Both the position numbers and the translations under genes were made by a program. A stretch of DNA of 64,000 nt, from contig CAVXSF010000031.1 of the NCBI GenBank assembly GCA_963764345.1, positions 1 through 64,000 of the forward strand, written 5' to 3'. Of this stretch, positions 18,110 through 25,808 are shown in pieces (within the stretch, counting starts at the first letter, position 1; each line of letters begins with the position of its first letter). This stretch comes from DASQZK01 sp963764345. Its GTDB lineage: Bacteria > Bacteroidota > Bacteroidia > Bacteroidales > GCA-2748055. The notes beneath the pieces were generated by a model. It searched no databases. It saw only the letters and a list, made by a program, of their open reading frames with translations, and was not told where the DNA came from.

Positions 18110-18901
18110 CTAATGACGGTATGAGAGGATATAGTAACACGTAGTGATCATATAGTTTCTTATCCACGGAACGGAAGCAATAAGCCACCATTGTTTTCTG
18201 GGTCTCATCCCGAATTTTATCTCATAGTTCGGATTAATGAACCAAAAAACCTCCTTCCTGATATCATACTGCTCTTTCCTGATAATCCGTCTGAATTTTT
18301 CAATGGTTATCCGTGTATCCCTGATCTCAAGGAGTCCCTCGATGCCACTGTCCGTTTCACCAAAGAGTTTCAAAATACCCGGGTACATTTTTCCGGGAAG
18401 CAGATGCAGGTATGGGAACCTGCTCAGGAGTCGGCTGTGACACATTTGCTGGTGTCCGCCAAAAGGGTTTTGCCATGGCGGAAAACCAAGGAAAAACACC
18501 CCGTCGGATTTCAAAAACCGTTTGACATAATGCAAAAACCGCTCATGGCCGTGAATATGTTCAAGGACATCACGCATGATAATGATATCAAAGGCGTTGT
18601 CGAACCGGTCCCCAACCTCGTAAATATCTTCACAAACCAGAGTCAGGTTTTTCCTGTTTGAATATTTGGCATAAATCTTTTTTGCGTTTTCAATTTTAAT
18701 ATCCAGGATATCCACACCCGTGGCCAGGCAACCCAAATCGAGGAACGGCCTCAGATTTCCTCCTTCGCCGCAGCCGATTTCAAGCACCGTCATGCCCGGC
18801 TCAAGTTTTTTAACTCCTTCAATAAATGGGATGACATAATGCTTCGAAGTGTATGTCTGTTCCTCAAAATACTTGTCACTATGTAGATGTCGCTCCTGCA
18901 T
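18110..18901 (-). CDS. Class I SAM-dependent methyltransferase
   Basis: The 263-residue protein carries SAM-binding motif I VLEIGCGEGGNLRPF (~39-53), the acidic end of strand two (GVDILDI), and DIIIMRDVLEHIHGHERF (~107-124), the motif typical of ubiquinone/lipid- or sugar-type methyltransferases (Methyltransf_11/23). A C-terminal ~90-residue extension rich in aromatic and basic residues (KEVFWFINPNYEIKFGM, then RPRKQWWLIASVPW) may contact a lipid or membrane substrate. An exact TACCTTTG -7-like element lies at 18921-18928 on this strand, giving a short leader. Substrate unknown; glycan or lipid biosynthesis is possible but not shown. Confidence 0.8.
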   Translation of the reverse strand: MQERHLHSDKYFEEQTYTSKHYVIPFIEGVKKLEPGMTVLEIGCGEGGNLRPFLDLGCLATGVDILDIKIENAKKIYAKYSNRKNLTLVCEDIYEVGDRFDNAFDIIIMRDVLEHIHGHERFLHYVKRFLKSDGVFFLGFPPWQNPFGGHQQMCHSRLLSRFPYLHLLPGKMYPGILKLFGETDSGIEGLLEIRDTRITIEKFRRIIRKEQYDIRKEVFWFINPNYEIKFGMRPRKQWWLIASVPWIRNYMITTCYYILSYRH

Positions 18902-19059
18902 TCCGGTTGATTTTGAAATCCAAAGGTAGAAAATCCGGTTAAAAATTCATCATACTCCTGCAACTGGAATTATTTTAAGGCCTGATAAGACTGGTTACAG
19001 CCCCGAAAAAGGGGGGGATGGGAAGGATGCCCGGATCTTGGTAAGAACCAGACGGAAAT

Positions 19060-19092
19060 TTTGTAAAAAGGCCGGATCTTTTCATATTTTTG
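19060..19092 (+). promoter_or_regulatory. Bacteroidota-type promoter (TTTG / TATTTTTG)
   Basis: TTTG at 19060-19063 and TATTTTTG at 19085-19092 are separated by 21 bases, matching the Bacteroidota consensus TTTG-N19-21-TAnnTTTG. It also argues that the amidotransferase starts at the ATG at 19120 and not at the TTG/ATG at 19090-19095, which would lie at the promoter. Confidence 0.6.
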
Positions 19093-19119
19093 ATGTATAA
19101 CTCTTCAAAAAGTATTGAC

Positions 19120-19806
19120 ATGAGAATTCAGGCCATTCAACACGTACCTTTTGAAACCCCGGGTCATATCATCACGATATGTGAGAGAGCAGGTCATCAG
19201 ATGAACATTGCCCGGGTTTACCTGGACGAGCCATTACCGGATCCTTCATCTTATGATCTGCTTCTCATAATGGGGGGACCGATGAGCATCCATGATGAAG
19301 ATCAATATCCTTGGCTTGTACAGGAAAAGCAAAGGGTGAGAGAAACCATCGGAAGGGATAAACCCGTCATCGGCTTCTGCCTGGGTGCCCAGATCATTGC
19401 CGATGTTCTGGGGGCACAGGTTTTCAAAGCTCCATCCCCGGAAATAGGATGGTTTCCGGTAATAAAAACGGCACCCGCGTCCATGCTGGGGTTCCTTCCC
19501 GACATCATTACAGTATTTCACTGGCACGGTGAAACCTTTCACCTTCCTGAAGGAGCTACCCGTATATACAGTTCAGATGCTACACCTAACCAGTCGTTTA
19601 TTTTTGGCCGGAATGTCCTTGCCTTACAATTTCATCCGGAAATGACCTCTGACGGCGTTCAGAGCCTCACGCGGTATTGCCAAGATGAGCTGACCGGCGG
19701 TCCCTACGTCATGAAGGAAGCGGATATTCTCCAGGGCCATTCCCTTTACCACGCGGGAGGATATAAAATGACCGAATCCATCCTCAGATATTTTTTGCCT
19801 GCCTGA
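19120..19806 (+). CDS. Class I glutamine amidotransferase (GMP synthase-like GATase domain)
   Basis: The start at 19120 (MRIQAIQHVPFE) is supported by the promoter just upstream; the protein has 228 residues. It is a stand-alone type 1 GATase: oxyanion region LLIMGGPMSIHDED (~46-59), nucleophile Cys87 in GFCLGAQIIA, and His172/Glu174 in LQFHPEM complete the triad. Family members hydrolyse glutamine and pass ammonia to a synthetase domain, or act on gamma-glutamyl compounds (for example gamma-glutamylpolyamine hydrolases). No partner synthetase is adjacent, so the physiological substrate is unknown. Confidence 0.87.
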   Translation: MRIQAIQHVPFETPGHIITICERAGHQMNIARVYLDEPLPDPSSYDLLLIMGGPMSIHDEDQYPWLVQEKQRVRETIGRDKPVIGFCLGAQIIADVLGAQVFKAPSPEIGWFPVIKTAPASMLGFLPDIITVFHWHGETFHLPEGATRIYSSDATPNQSFIFGRNVLALQFHPEMTSDGVQSLTRYCQDELTGGPYVMKEADILQGHSLYHAGGYKMTESILRYFLPA

Positions 19807-19883
19807 AATGTGATTTAATTTCATTCCCGGATTTCTCCTTTGCTCCAAATTCCTTAGATTTATGCAAAACATTTAAAATATCT

Positions 19884-20453
19884 TTGGCGAAGGCAAACGG
19901 ACATATTACACCTTTCATCAGCACCGATGATTTTGAGAAAATATTTCGCGAATATTTCACTCCTCTGGTATATTTTGCAGTGAAATATGTGAAAGATACG
20001 GACACCGCCAAAGAAATCGTACATCATGTTTTTTACAGGATTTGGGAAAACAAGACTGAGATTCACCTGGATAAGCCATTAAGGTCTTACCTGTTTACGG
20101 CCGTTCATAACAGGTGCCTGAATTATGTGAGAGACCACGCCCGTTTTCACCCTGAAGAGGTCTCAGATAATCTCCTGGCCGTTATGGTGGAGAGTACGGC
20201 ACAAGACAATCTTGAGGCGATTGAACTGGAGGCTGCTTTCTCATCAGCCCTTAGCGAACTACCTGATAAGTGTGCACTTATCTTCCAGATGAACCGTATC
20301 AACGGGCTTAAGTACAGGGAGATTGCTGTTAAACTGAATATTTCGGTGAAAACCGTTGAAGCGCAAATGACGAAAGCCTTAAAACTTCTCAGGGAAAAAC
20401 TTGTTGATTACTTGGATGTGATTTTATTATGGTTAATCATAAATTTTTTTTAA
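19884..20453 (+). CDS. ECF sigma-70 factor, Bacteroidota FecI/SigW-like
   Basis: A TTG at 19884 is the only in-frame start I see (189 residues). Region 2 spans ~17-85: FEKIFREYFTPLVYFAVKYV, DTAKEIVHHVFYRIWEN and RSYLFTAVHNRCLNYVRD. Region 4 is at ~125-175, with LPDKCALIFQMNRINGLKYR and the HTH IAVKLNISVKTVEAQMTKAL. The C-terminal tail is hydrophobic, common in this Bacteroidota group. It would direct transcription of a cognate SusC/SusD locus under control of the FecR protein encoded 61 bases downstream. That target is missing here: only a decayed SusC start remains after FecR. Confidence 0.9.
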   Translation: MAKANGHITPFISTDDFEKIFREYFTPLVYFAVKYVKDTDTAKEIVHHVFYRIWENKTEIHLDKPLRSYLFTAVHNRCLNYVRDHARFHPEEVSDNLLAVMVESTAQDNLEAIELEAAFSSALSELPDKCALIFQMNRINGLKYREIAVKLNISVKTVEAQMTKALKLLREKLVDYLDVILLWLIINFF

Positions 20454-20514
20454 TTTTCTGTTAGGGTATTTTTGTGCTGATGTGTGATACATTGAGAAGT
20501 CGATAATTTACAAG

Positions 20515-21528
20515 ATGACTGAAAAAGAAAAAAATAGTATTCCGGTCGATTTGATCACCCGATATCTTTCAGGTGAGGCCAATACCGATGACATTATCGA
20601 TCTCGAGCGCTGGAAAGCTGCCTCAGAGGAAAACCTTCGTACATTTGATCAGTACAGAAGCATCTGGGAGGCCACCGGGCGACTGACCATCTTCACCGAT
20701 ATCGACATCGATATCGACCATGAATGGGAGACTTTTCTCAACTCCACTTCCGAGGATACCCAGCCCGACGAAAACAAGTCTTCCGTGAAGTTCATGCCTT
20801 TGCTTCTGCGGGTGGCAGCAGTGATGGTGATAGGTCTCTTGCTAAGCTACAGTGTTGTATTTCTGTACCATACTTTTAGCTATGAAAAGATAAGTGCAAT
20901 TACAGGAAAAGTTAGTGTTGATTTACCCGATGGAACAGTTGTGTCACTGAACAGGGGTGCAGTTCTTGAGTTTCCAAGAAAATTCGATGCTGTTAAACGG
21001 AATGTACGGCTCGACGGAGAAGCCTTTTTTAATGTAAAAAGAGATATTACCCGGCCATTCACCGTTCAATCCGGAAATTTTGTTCTACAGGTACTCGGTA
21101 CATCATTTAACTTGCAAGCCTACAAAAAGAAAAATACGATTGAAGTGGTAGTGGCCACGGGTGAAGTCGAAGTTTACCCGAGGAACAAGGAAGAACAGCG
21201 GCAGATTATTTCTCCAGGCCAGAAAGGCATCTTTTCCAGGAAAAGCAGGGAAATATATAAAACATCCAACACCGATCCCAATTTCAATGCCTGGAATACA
21301 GGTATTATCCATTTCAGGGATGCCTCTGTGGAAGAGGTTGCCGCCGTGATTAAAAATGTCTATGGCAAAGATGTTGTTGTCAACATCAGCAACTCAAAAA
21401 ATTGCCGGATTACTGTTACTTTCGACAATGCCTCCCTGGAATATTTTCTTAAGACCATCGGGGAGACTCTCAATCTGAAGGTACAGGATAAGGACGGCGT
21501 ATTTTATTTAACCGGACCGGGTTGCTGA
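20515..21528 (+). CDS. FecR-family anti-sigma factor
   Basis: The 337-residue inner-membrane protein has a cytosolic N-terminal sigma-binding region (LITRYLSGEANTDDIIDLERWKAAS), a transmembrane helix ~97-120, and the periplasmic FecR domain ~128-235 (TGKVSVDLPDGTVVSLNRGAVLEFP, VRLDGEAFFNVKRD, FVLQVLGTSFNLQAY). A C-terminal DUF4974-like domain (~260-337, NCRITVTFDNASLEYFLKTI) would contact the STN domain of the partner TonB receptor. It pairs with the sigma factor just upstream. Because the receptor is decayed (21529-21900), the pair is probably orphaned here, or signals from a receptor elsewhere. Confidence 0.9.
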   Translation: MTEKEKNSIPVDLITRYLSGEANTDDIIDLERWKAASEENLRTFDQYRSIWEATGRLTIFTDIDIDIDHEWETFLNSTSEDTQPDENKSSVKFMPLLLRVAAVMVIGLLLSYSVVFLYHTFSYEKISAITGKVSVDLPDGTVVSLNRGAVLEFPRKFDAVKRNVRLDGEAFFNVKRDITRPFTVQSGNFVLQVLGTSFNLQAYKKKNTIEVVVATGEVEVYPRNKEEQRQIISPGQKGIFSRKSREIYKTSNTDPNFNAWNTGIIHFRDASVEEVAAVIKNVYGKDVVVNISNSKNCRITVTFDNASLEYFLKTIGETLNLKVQDKDGVFYLTGPGC

Positions 21529-21530
21529 TC

Positions 21531-21897
21531 GGTATGTCTTCCGCACCCAAATATCGGGTTTAACCTTGCTGCTTTTTTTCCTGTTATGGTTCTCACCCGC
21601 CAGGGCGCACAGGGAGATATGCGGATCACACTGCACGCCAAAAACATGAGGCTGACTGAAAAGTTGTTACCGTTCATAATTTGTAACATGAATTCTTTTA
21701 AAAAGATCCTTTCAGACAGCCTCATTTATTTTTATTCCCACTATAAATTCAACTTTGCTATTTTTTTATTCCACCGGCTATCCGGTGACGGTATTCTCCC
21801 GGCCTCAGCTACAACTTTTTCACTGAAAAGGACTTCTCGTGATGCATCTTTGAAAAGTTGCTTAACGTTTCTGCATTCCGGCAATTCTGCAAAATGA
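21531..21897 (+). pseudogene. Decayed SusC-like receptor remnant (signal peptide and STN domain)
   Basis: Three short pieces in different frames together spell the start of a SusC/FecA-type receptor. First comes a signal-peptide-like stretch around 21560-21608 (GLTLLLFFLLWFSPARA). Then a one-base shift leads to GDMRITLHAKNMRLTEKLL (21615-21673), the opening of an STN domain. Further on GLSYNFFTEKDFS (21800-21840) and RDASLKSCLTFLHSGN (21838-21885) match the middle and end of STN. The order and spacing agree with the family. The plug and barrel are absent and the convergent PhzF gene follows directly, so this is a truncated, frameshifted relic. It sits exactly where the sigma/FecR partner receptor should be. 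Confidence 0.7.
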
Positions 21898-21915
21898 TCT
21901 TCCCGGAATACCGGG

Positions 21916-22698
21916 TCAGACTTCTATCAGCCCTTCCAGGTAAAAAGTCGTTCTTCCTGCAATCTCGATACGTTCACCTTTATCTGTGCAATACAGGTCA
22001 CCGCCCCGTAATGAAATCTGCCTGGCTTTCAGCTGTTTCTTTTTCAGCCGTTTGGACCAGTAAGGTGTCAGCGTGGTATGGGCCGATCCGGTTACCGGAT
22101 CTTCGTTGACGCCGGCAGCGGGAGCAAAAAAGCGTGAGACGAAGTCATACCCGGATGCTGGAGACGTCACGATCACGCCCCTGCGGCTTATAAGAGCCAG
22201 GTTTCTGAAATCCGGCTTTATAGCTGCGATCTTATCTTCAGAATCATAAACCAGCATGTAATCCTCACGGCCTTCAAAGGCTTCATCAGGTCTTTCGCCG
22301 ATAGCTTCGATAAGTTCCCCTGGCGGGTCAACCGGAACGGGCTTATCAGCAGGGAAATTCATGACATACAGATCGCCATCCTTCCTGACGGTAAGCATCC
22401 CCGATTTCGATTCAAAAAGGACCGTGTCGGGTTTATAACCCAACTTCTCAAAGATGACCGATGCTGCAGCCAGCGTGGCATGACCGCACAGGTTCACTTC
22501 CGTCAGGGGGGTGAACCACCGGATATAAAAAGAATCTTTCGTTTTTATGAAAAAGGCCGTTTCGGAGAGATTGTTCTCTGCGGCAATATTTTGCATTAAC
22601 GGATCCGTAAGCCATTCATCGAGCGGACAGACGGCAGCAGGATTTCCTTCGAAGCGTTTGTCGGAAAATGCATCAAGTTTAAAGACCGGTATTTTCAT
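21916..22698 (-). CDS. PhzF-family isomerase
   Basis: The 260-residue protein is of the PhzF / diaminopimelate-epimerase-like fold. It opens with MKIPVFKLDAFSDKRFEGNPAAVCPL, has the catalytic-Glu motif NNLSETAFF (Glu46) and CGHATLAAASVIFEKLG at ~72-88, and in the second half the FFAPAAGVNEDPVTGSAH block. All are conserved in PhzF-like proteins, which isomerise small hydrophobic or dihydroaromatic substrates. No phenazine genes are near, so this is one of the many PhzF homologues of unknown physiological substrate. It is a single gene convergent with the sigma/FecR group. Confidence 0.92.
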   Translation of the reverse strand: MKIPVFKLDAFSDKRFEGNPAAVCPLDEWLTDPLMQNIAAENNLSETAFFIKTKDSFYIRWFTPLTEVNLCGHATLAAASVIFEKLGYKPDTVLFESKSGMLTVRKDGDLYVMNFPADKPVPVDPPGELIEAIGERPDEAFEGREDYMLVYDSEDKIAAIKPDFRNLALISRRGVIVTSPASGYDFVSRFFAPAAGVNEDPVTGSAHTTLTPYWSKRLKKKQLKARQISLRGGDLYCTDKGERIEIAGRTTFYLEGLIEV

Positions 22699-22879
22699 AA
22701 TGGATGATTATTCGTGAATATGTTCAACTTCTATCTTTAAAACTCCAAAACCTTGTCAGTGTTCATAAAGTAAAAATATAATAGCGGTTCAAGGTAGCGA
22801 AATTTCAAGCTATTCCCGGAAGATATTTTTTCGGCAGGGATGTGAGTATTCAACGTACTACTGTTTGGTATGAACCCTT

Positions 22880-23533
22880 TCATTTTTCATGCCTTTTGAC
22901 TGACAGGTAAAGCTCTTCAAACCCGCCTTCCCTGGCATAGTCGACTGCCGATTTTCCATGATCATCCCGCAGGTTGAAGTTGGCATTATATTTTTTAAGA
23001 AGACCCAGGATGTCAGTCATGCCGTGAAGGGCCGCAGCATGAACAGGCCTGATGCCCATCTGTTGTGGCAGATCAGGATCGGCACCTTGTGCCAGGAGAA
23101 GCTCGGTGATCTCGGCATAATTTCCGGCCACCGCTGAATGAAGGGGAGCAACATGAAAATCGTTATTCGAAGACTTATTGGCGTCAGCTTGCATTTCAAG
23201 GAGCAATTCAACGATGTCTTTCTTTCCGAAAAAGCAAGCTAATCCAAGTGGGGTGAAGCCGTCGGGAGCATAATGATCCTTCAGCCCGGGATCATTTTTA
23301 AGCTGACGTTGTGTCTCTGTCTTGTCTCCGTAAACGATCGCTTCATAAAGGGTCATTTTTTTCATCTGTGAGGCAATATAGTTCACAGCCTCATCGAACC
23401 TGTTATAGGCAGCAATCATGAGTGGTGACAGGGATTGTTCATTAACCCGGTAAAGGACTTGAGGATCCTGCTTCAGGTATTGCTGTAACCCTTTCAGGTC
23501 TCGTTTTTGAATAAATGCAGTCAGGGTTTCCAT
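22880..23533 (-). CDS. Ankyrin-repeat protein
   Basis: The frame opens at 23566, but the ATG at 23533 has a near-perfect ribosome site (AAAGGAGG, seven bases upstream) and gives METLTAFIQ; 217 residues. About six ankyrin repeats cover the protein, for example DGFTPLGLACFFGKKDIVELLLEMQAD, APLHSAVAGNYAEITELLLAQGAD and RPVHAAALHGMTDILGLLKKYNAN. There is no signal peptide, so it is probably cytosolic and mediates protein-protein contact. Nothing in the context identifies a partner. Confidence 0.9.
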   Translation of the reverse strand: METLTAFIQKRDLKGLQQYLKQDPQVLYRVNEQSLSPLMIAAYNRFDEAVNYIASQMKKMTLYEAIVYGDKTETQRQLKNDPGLKDHYAPDGFTPLGLACFFGKKDIVELLLEMQADANKSSNNDFHVAPLHSAVAGNYAEITELLLAQGADPDLPQQMGIRPVHAAALHGMTDILGLLKKYNANFNLRDDHGKSAVDYAREGGFEELYLSVKRHEK

Positions 23534-23610
23534 AATCAGGCCTCCTTTGGCCGATGAAAGATACAAAAAAGCAGCTTCTTTATGAAGCGGCTGAAGTAGT
23601 CAGAATATAA

Positions 23611-23645
23611 AAAGAGCTGCCCTCTTCTGAGAGAGCAGCTCTTGG
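23611..23645 (-). terminator. Terminator of the sugar transport/oxidation operon
   Basis: On the minus strand AAGAGCTGC pairs across a short loop with GCAGCTCTT (AAGAGCTGC at 23612-23620 and GCAGCTCTT at 23635-23643 on the + strand), followed by TTTTTATA. It ends the three-gene operon running from 28052 to 23704. Confidence 0.75.
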
Positions 23646-23703
23646 TTGGTTTAGTTGGCCGGTAAAACCGGGAAACTGTTTTTGAACTAACCTCTAACCA
23701 GTA

Positions 23704-24771
23704 CTATTTTGACATTTTTTCCATGTAGTGATAATTTTCAAATATGATCCTTAGGTGTTTGGCAGCAAGCGGGAGGGGCATCATTGGTTTTTCAGTACCG
23801 TCAAGCACTGCCAGAAAATGCCGGATGAGTTCATATCCGTCGCTGACATGCTCATCCATGGGTACTTCCTCTTCGCTTTTAACCGGATGATTGTCTTTGT
23901 CGAGTTCAAATATCTCGATTACGGGTGATTCCCAGGTCAGGAAGGAGAATTTCATTCCTCCCCGTGTGCCGTAGATCCTGGTTTCGTCGGGCACTTCCAT
24001 ATTTGCATGAGATCCTCTTTCCCAGTAGTACTTCAGCCCGGTTTGAAAGGACATCATGCTGGCCGCATGTTCTTCCACGTCGAAGATATGATCCCCGGGG
24101 TCGAAATGATCCAGTCCACTGGCGCTGAAGGCCTTTAGGTCATTCAGTTCCGGCTCATCGCCCAGTATCCCGAGATGGAATGACAGATCATATACCCCCC
24201 AGTCCAGGACAGGTCCTCCGCCTGCCATGGCACGGTTTAGAAACCATTTTGCATTAGGATGATATTCAATGCCGGCTCTGCCCTGGCGATTAACGGCATT
24301 ATGATGGATAAAATAAATCTTACCCAGCCTGCCGGAATCAATAATATTCTTCACAAAGCGAAACTTCGGCTGTAGCCTGGAATGCCGGCACGAAGCCTCC
24401 AGCACTTTAATATCCGGGAATCTGGAGGAGATGTTCAGCATTTGATCCAGCTGTGATTCATCAATGGCTGCCGGCTTTTCAAGAAGGATATGTTTACCGT
24501 ATTCGATGCAGTCGAGGAAAATGCCATGGTGTGTGAAGGGGGGTGTGCAGATCATAACCGCGTCCACCTCCGGATCTCTCAGTATGATTTTGTAATCCGT
24601 AGTAACTGAAGGAATGTTATAAGCATCCCGGACTTGTTTCAGCTGATCAAAATCCTCTTCCCTGGCACAGGCCCATTTAACCCTGGCGTTTTTGAACAGG
24701 GCCAGGTTTTTCAAATGTTCGCGGGCGATCATTCCTGAACCGATAATTCCCAGTGTATGCATTTTTTTCAT
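23704..24771 (-). CDS. Gfo/Idh/MocA-family oxidoreductase
   Basis: The 355-residue NAD(P)-dependent enzyme has the Rossmann nucleotide motif LGIIGSGMIAREHL (~7-20), VDAVMICTPPFTHHG (~69-83), and the family signature KHILLEKPAAIDES (~92-105), whose EKP lysine is the usual catalytic one. The C-terminal half is the alpha/beta substrate-binding domain, with GGGPVLDWGVYDLSFHLGI including the conserved D-x-G-x-Y/H. It oxidises or reduces a sugar, inositol or related ketose-type substrate. It is the last gene of an operon with the MDR dehydrogenase (9-base gap) and the GPH transporter, pointing to catabolism of the imported sugar by successive oxidation. Exact substrate unknown. Confidence 0.9.
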   Translation of the reverse strand: MKKMHTLGIIGSGMIAREHLKNLALFKNARVKWACAREEDFDQLKQVRDAYNIPSVTTDYKIILRDPEVDAVMICTPPFTHHGIFLDCIEYGKHILLEKPAAIDESQLDQMLNISSRFPDIKVLEASCRHSRLQPKFRFVKNIIDSGRLGKIYFIHHNAVNRQGRAGIEYHPNAKWFLNRAMAGGGPVLDWGVYDLSFHLGILGDEPELNDLKAFSASGLDHFDPGDHIFDVEEHAASMMSFQTGLKYYWERGSHANMEVPDETRIYGTRGGMKFSFLTWESPVIEIFELDKDNHPVKSEEEVPMDEHVSDGYELIRHFLAVLDGTEKPMMPLPLAAKHLRIIFENYHYMEKMSK

Positions 24772-24780
24772 AAATTCGTA

Positions 24781-25803
24781 TTATAAGGTCCAATCGAAAA
24801 TAACGCCGATGAAGGTATCTTTCAGGTTTCTCAGTCCATCGTAGACCTCCTGGGCATTTTCGGGCTTAACACGATGGGTATAGAAAGGTTCGATTTTCAG
24901 TTTTCCATCCCTGATCAGTTCCATAATGATCCGTGAATTCCGTTCTGTGGAATGTTTCCTGAATTCGGTCTCATGAGTAGGGTACCTGAACTCGAGGGCC
25001 CCTTTCAGCGTGATGGAACCATGCGTCCAGAGATGCACCCTCTGAAGGGTTTCTGTCAGGTTCGTTTCATACGGAGCCCGGGGGCTGCCAAGGAGAATAG
25101 CCTCACCATAGAGAGAAACGTGTTTCAGGAAACCTTCGATAACCGATGACAGACCGGTGGCATCGATATATGTTGAGAATCCTTTGCCATTGGTAAATGC
25201 AGCAATGGCTTCATCCGGATTTTCATACCGGCTGTTTACGACTTTCTCTATACCACAGGCTTTTGCAATCTCGACCCGTTTCTCACTTATATCAATCCCC
25301 ATAACTTTTGCCCCCTGAAGTTGGGCAAGCTGGGCGGCAAAGTTACCGATCGGACCGAGGCCGGTGACGGCTACATGATCTCCGAGTTCGATGTTCGACA
25401 TCCTGATAGATGTCATGGCAATCTGGGCCATCCTGGTAAAAGCGGACAGGTCTTCCCTTAGACCTTCCGGTATTTTAAGACATATTCCCGACCAGCGATC
25501 AGTGACGTTTACTTTGAAGATCTCTGCGTGAGGCCCGAAGGTGTAAACGATATCTCCGGTTTTTAAATTATCCACGCCACTGCCTGCTTCAAGTATCTCA
25601 CCAACAGCAACATATCCGGGAGTTCCGGGGATGGGGAACCAGGATTCCAATCCGGCAAGACAGGCCAGTTCGGTACCTGCACTGATCAGCGAATAATGAT
25701 TTCTGATAACTACTTCCTTTGGATCCTCAATGGTAACGTCCTTGCTGTCATATTTCAGCTCCACGGTGTCGGGTCGGGTAACAACAATTTTTTTGTATTT
25801 CAT
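24781..25803 (-). CDS. MDR-superfamily (zinc-type alcohol) dehydrogenase
   Basis: The 340-residue protein has a GroES-like N-terminal domain (NHYSLISAGTELACLAG, then GTPGYVAVGEILEAGSGV) and a Rossmann domain with AVTGLGPIGNFAAQLAQL and VMGIDISEKRVEIAKACG. The classical catalytic Cys/His zinc ligands of alcohol dehydrogenases are not evident in the first domain, where SAGTE replaces the usual Cys motif, so it may be zinc-free as in sugar-modifying MDR relatives. It is encoded between the transporter and the Gfo/Idh/MocA enzyme with gaps of 5 and 9 bases, so it is very likely cotranscribed and part of the same sugar-oxidation route. Confidence 0.86.
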   Translation of the reverse strand: MKYKKIVVTRPDTVELKYDSKDVTIEDPKEVVIRNHYSLISAGTELACLAGLESWFPIPGTPGYVAVGEILEAGSGVDNLKTGDIVYTFGPHAEIFKVNVTDRWSGICLKIPEGLREDLSAFTRMAQIAMTSIRMSNIELGDHVAVTGLGPIGNFAAQLAQLQGAKVMGIDISEKRVEIAKACGIEKVVNSRYENPDEAIAAFTNGKGFSTYIDATGLSSVIEGFLKHVSLYGEAILLGSPRAPYETNLTETLQRVHLWTHGSITLKGALEFRYPTHETEFRKHSTERNSRIIMELIRDGKLKIEPFYTHRVKPENAQEVYDGLRNLKDTFIGVIFDWTL

Positions 25804-25808
25804 GTCTG

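Noticed and set aside
21586..21897. 103-codon open frame as a new small gene
   Set aside because: Its pieces match an STN domain in successive frames, so it is better explained as a SusC relic.
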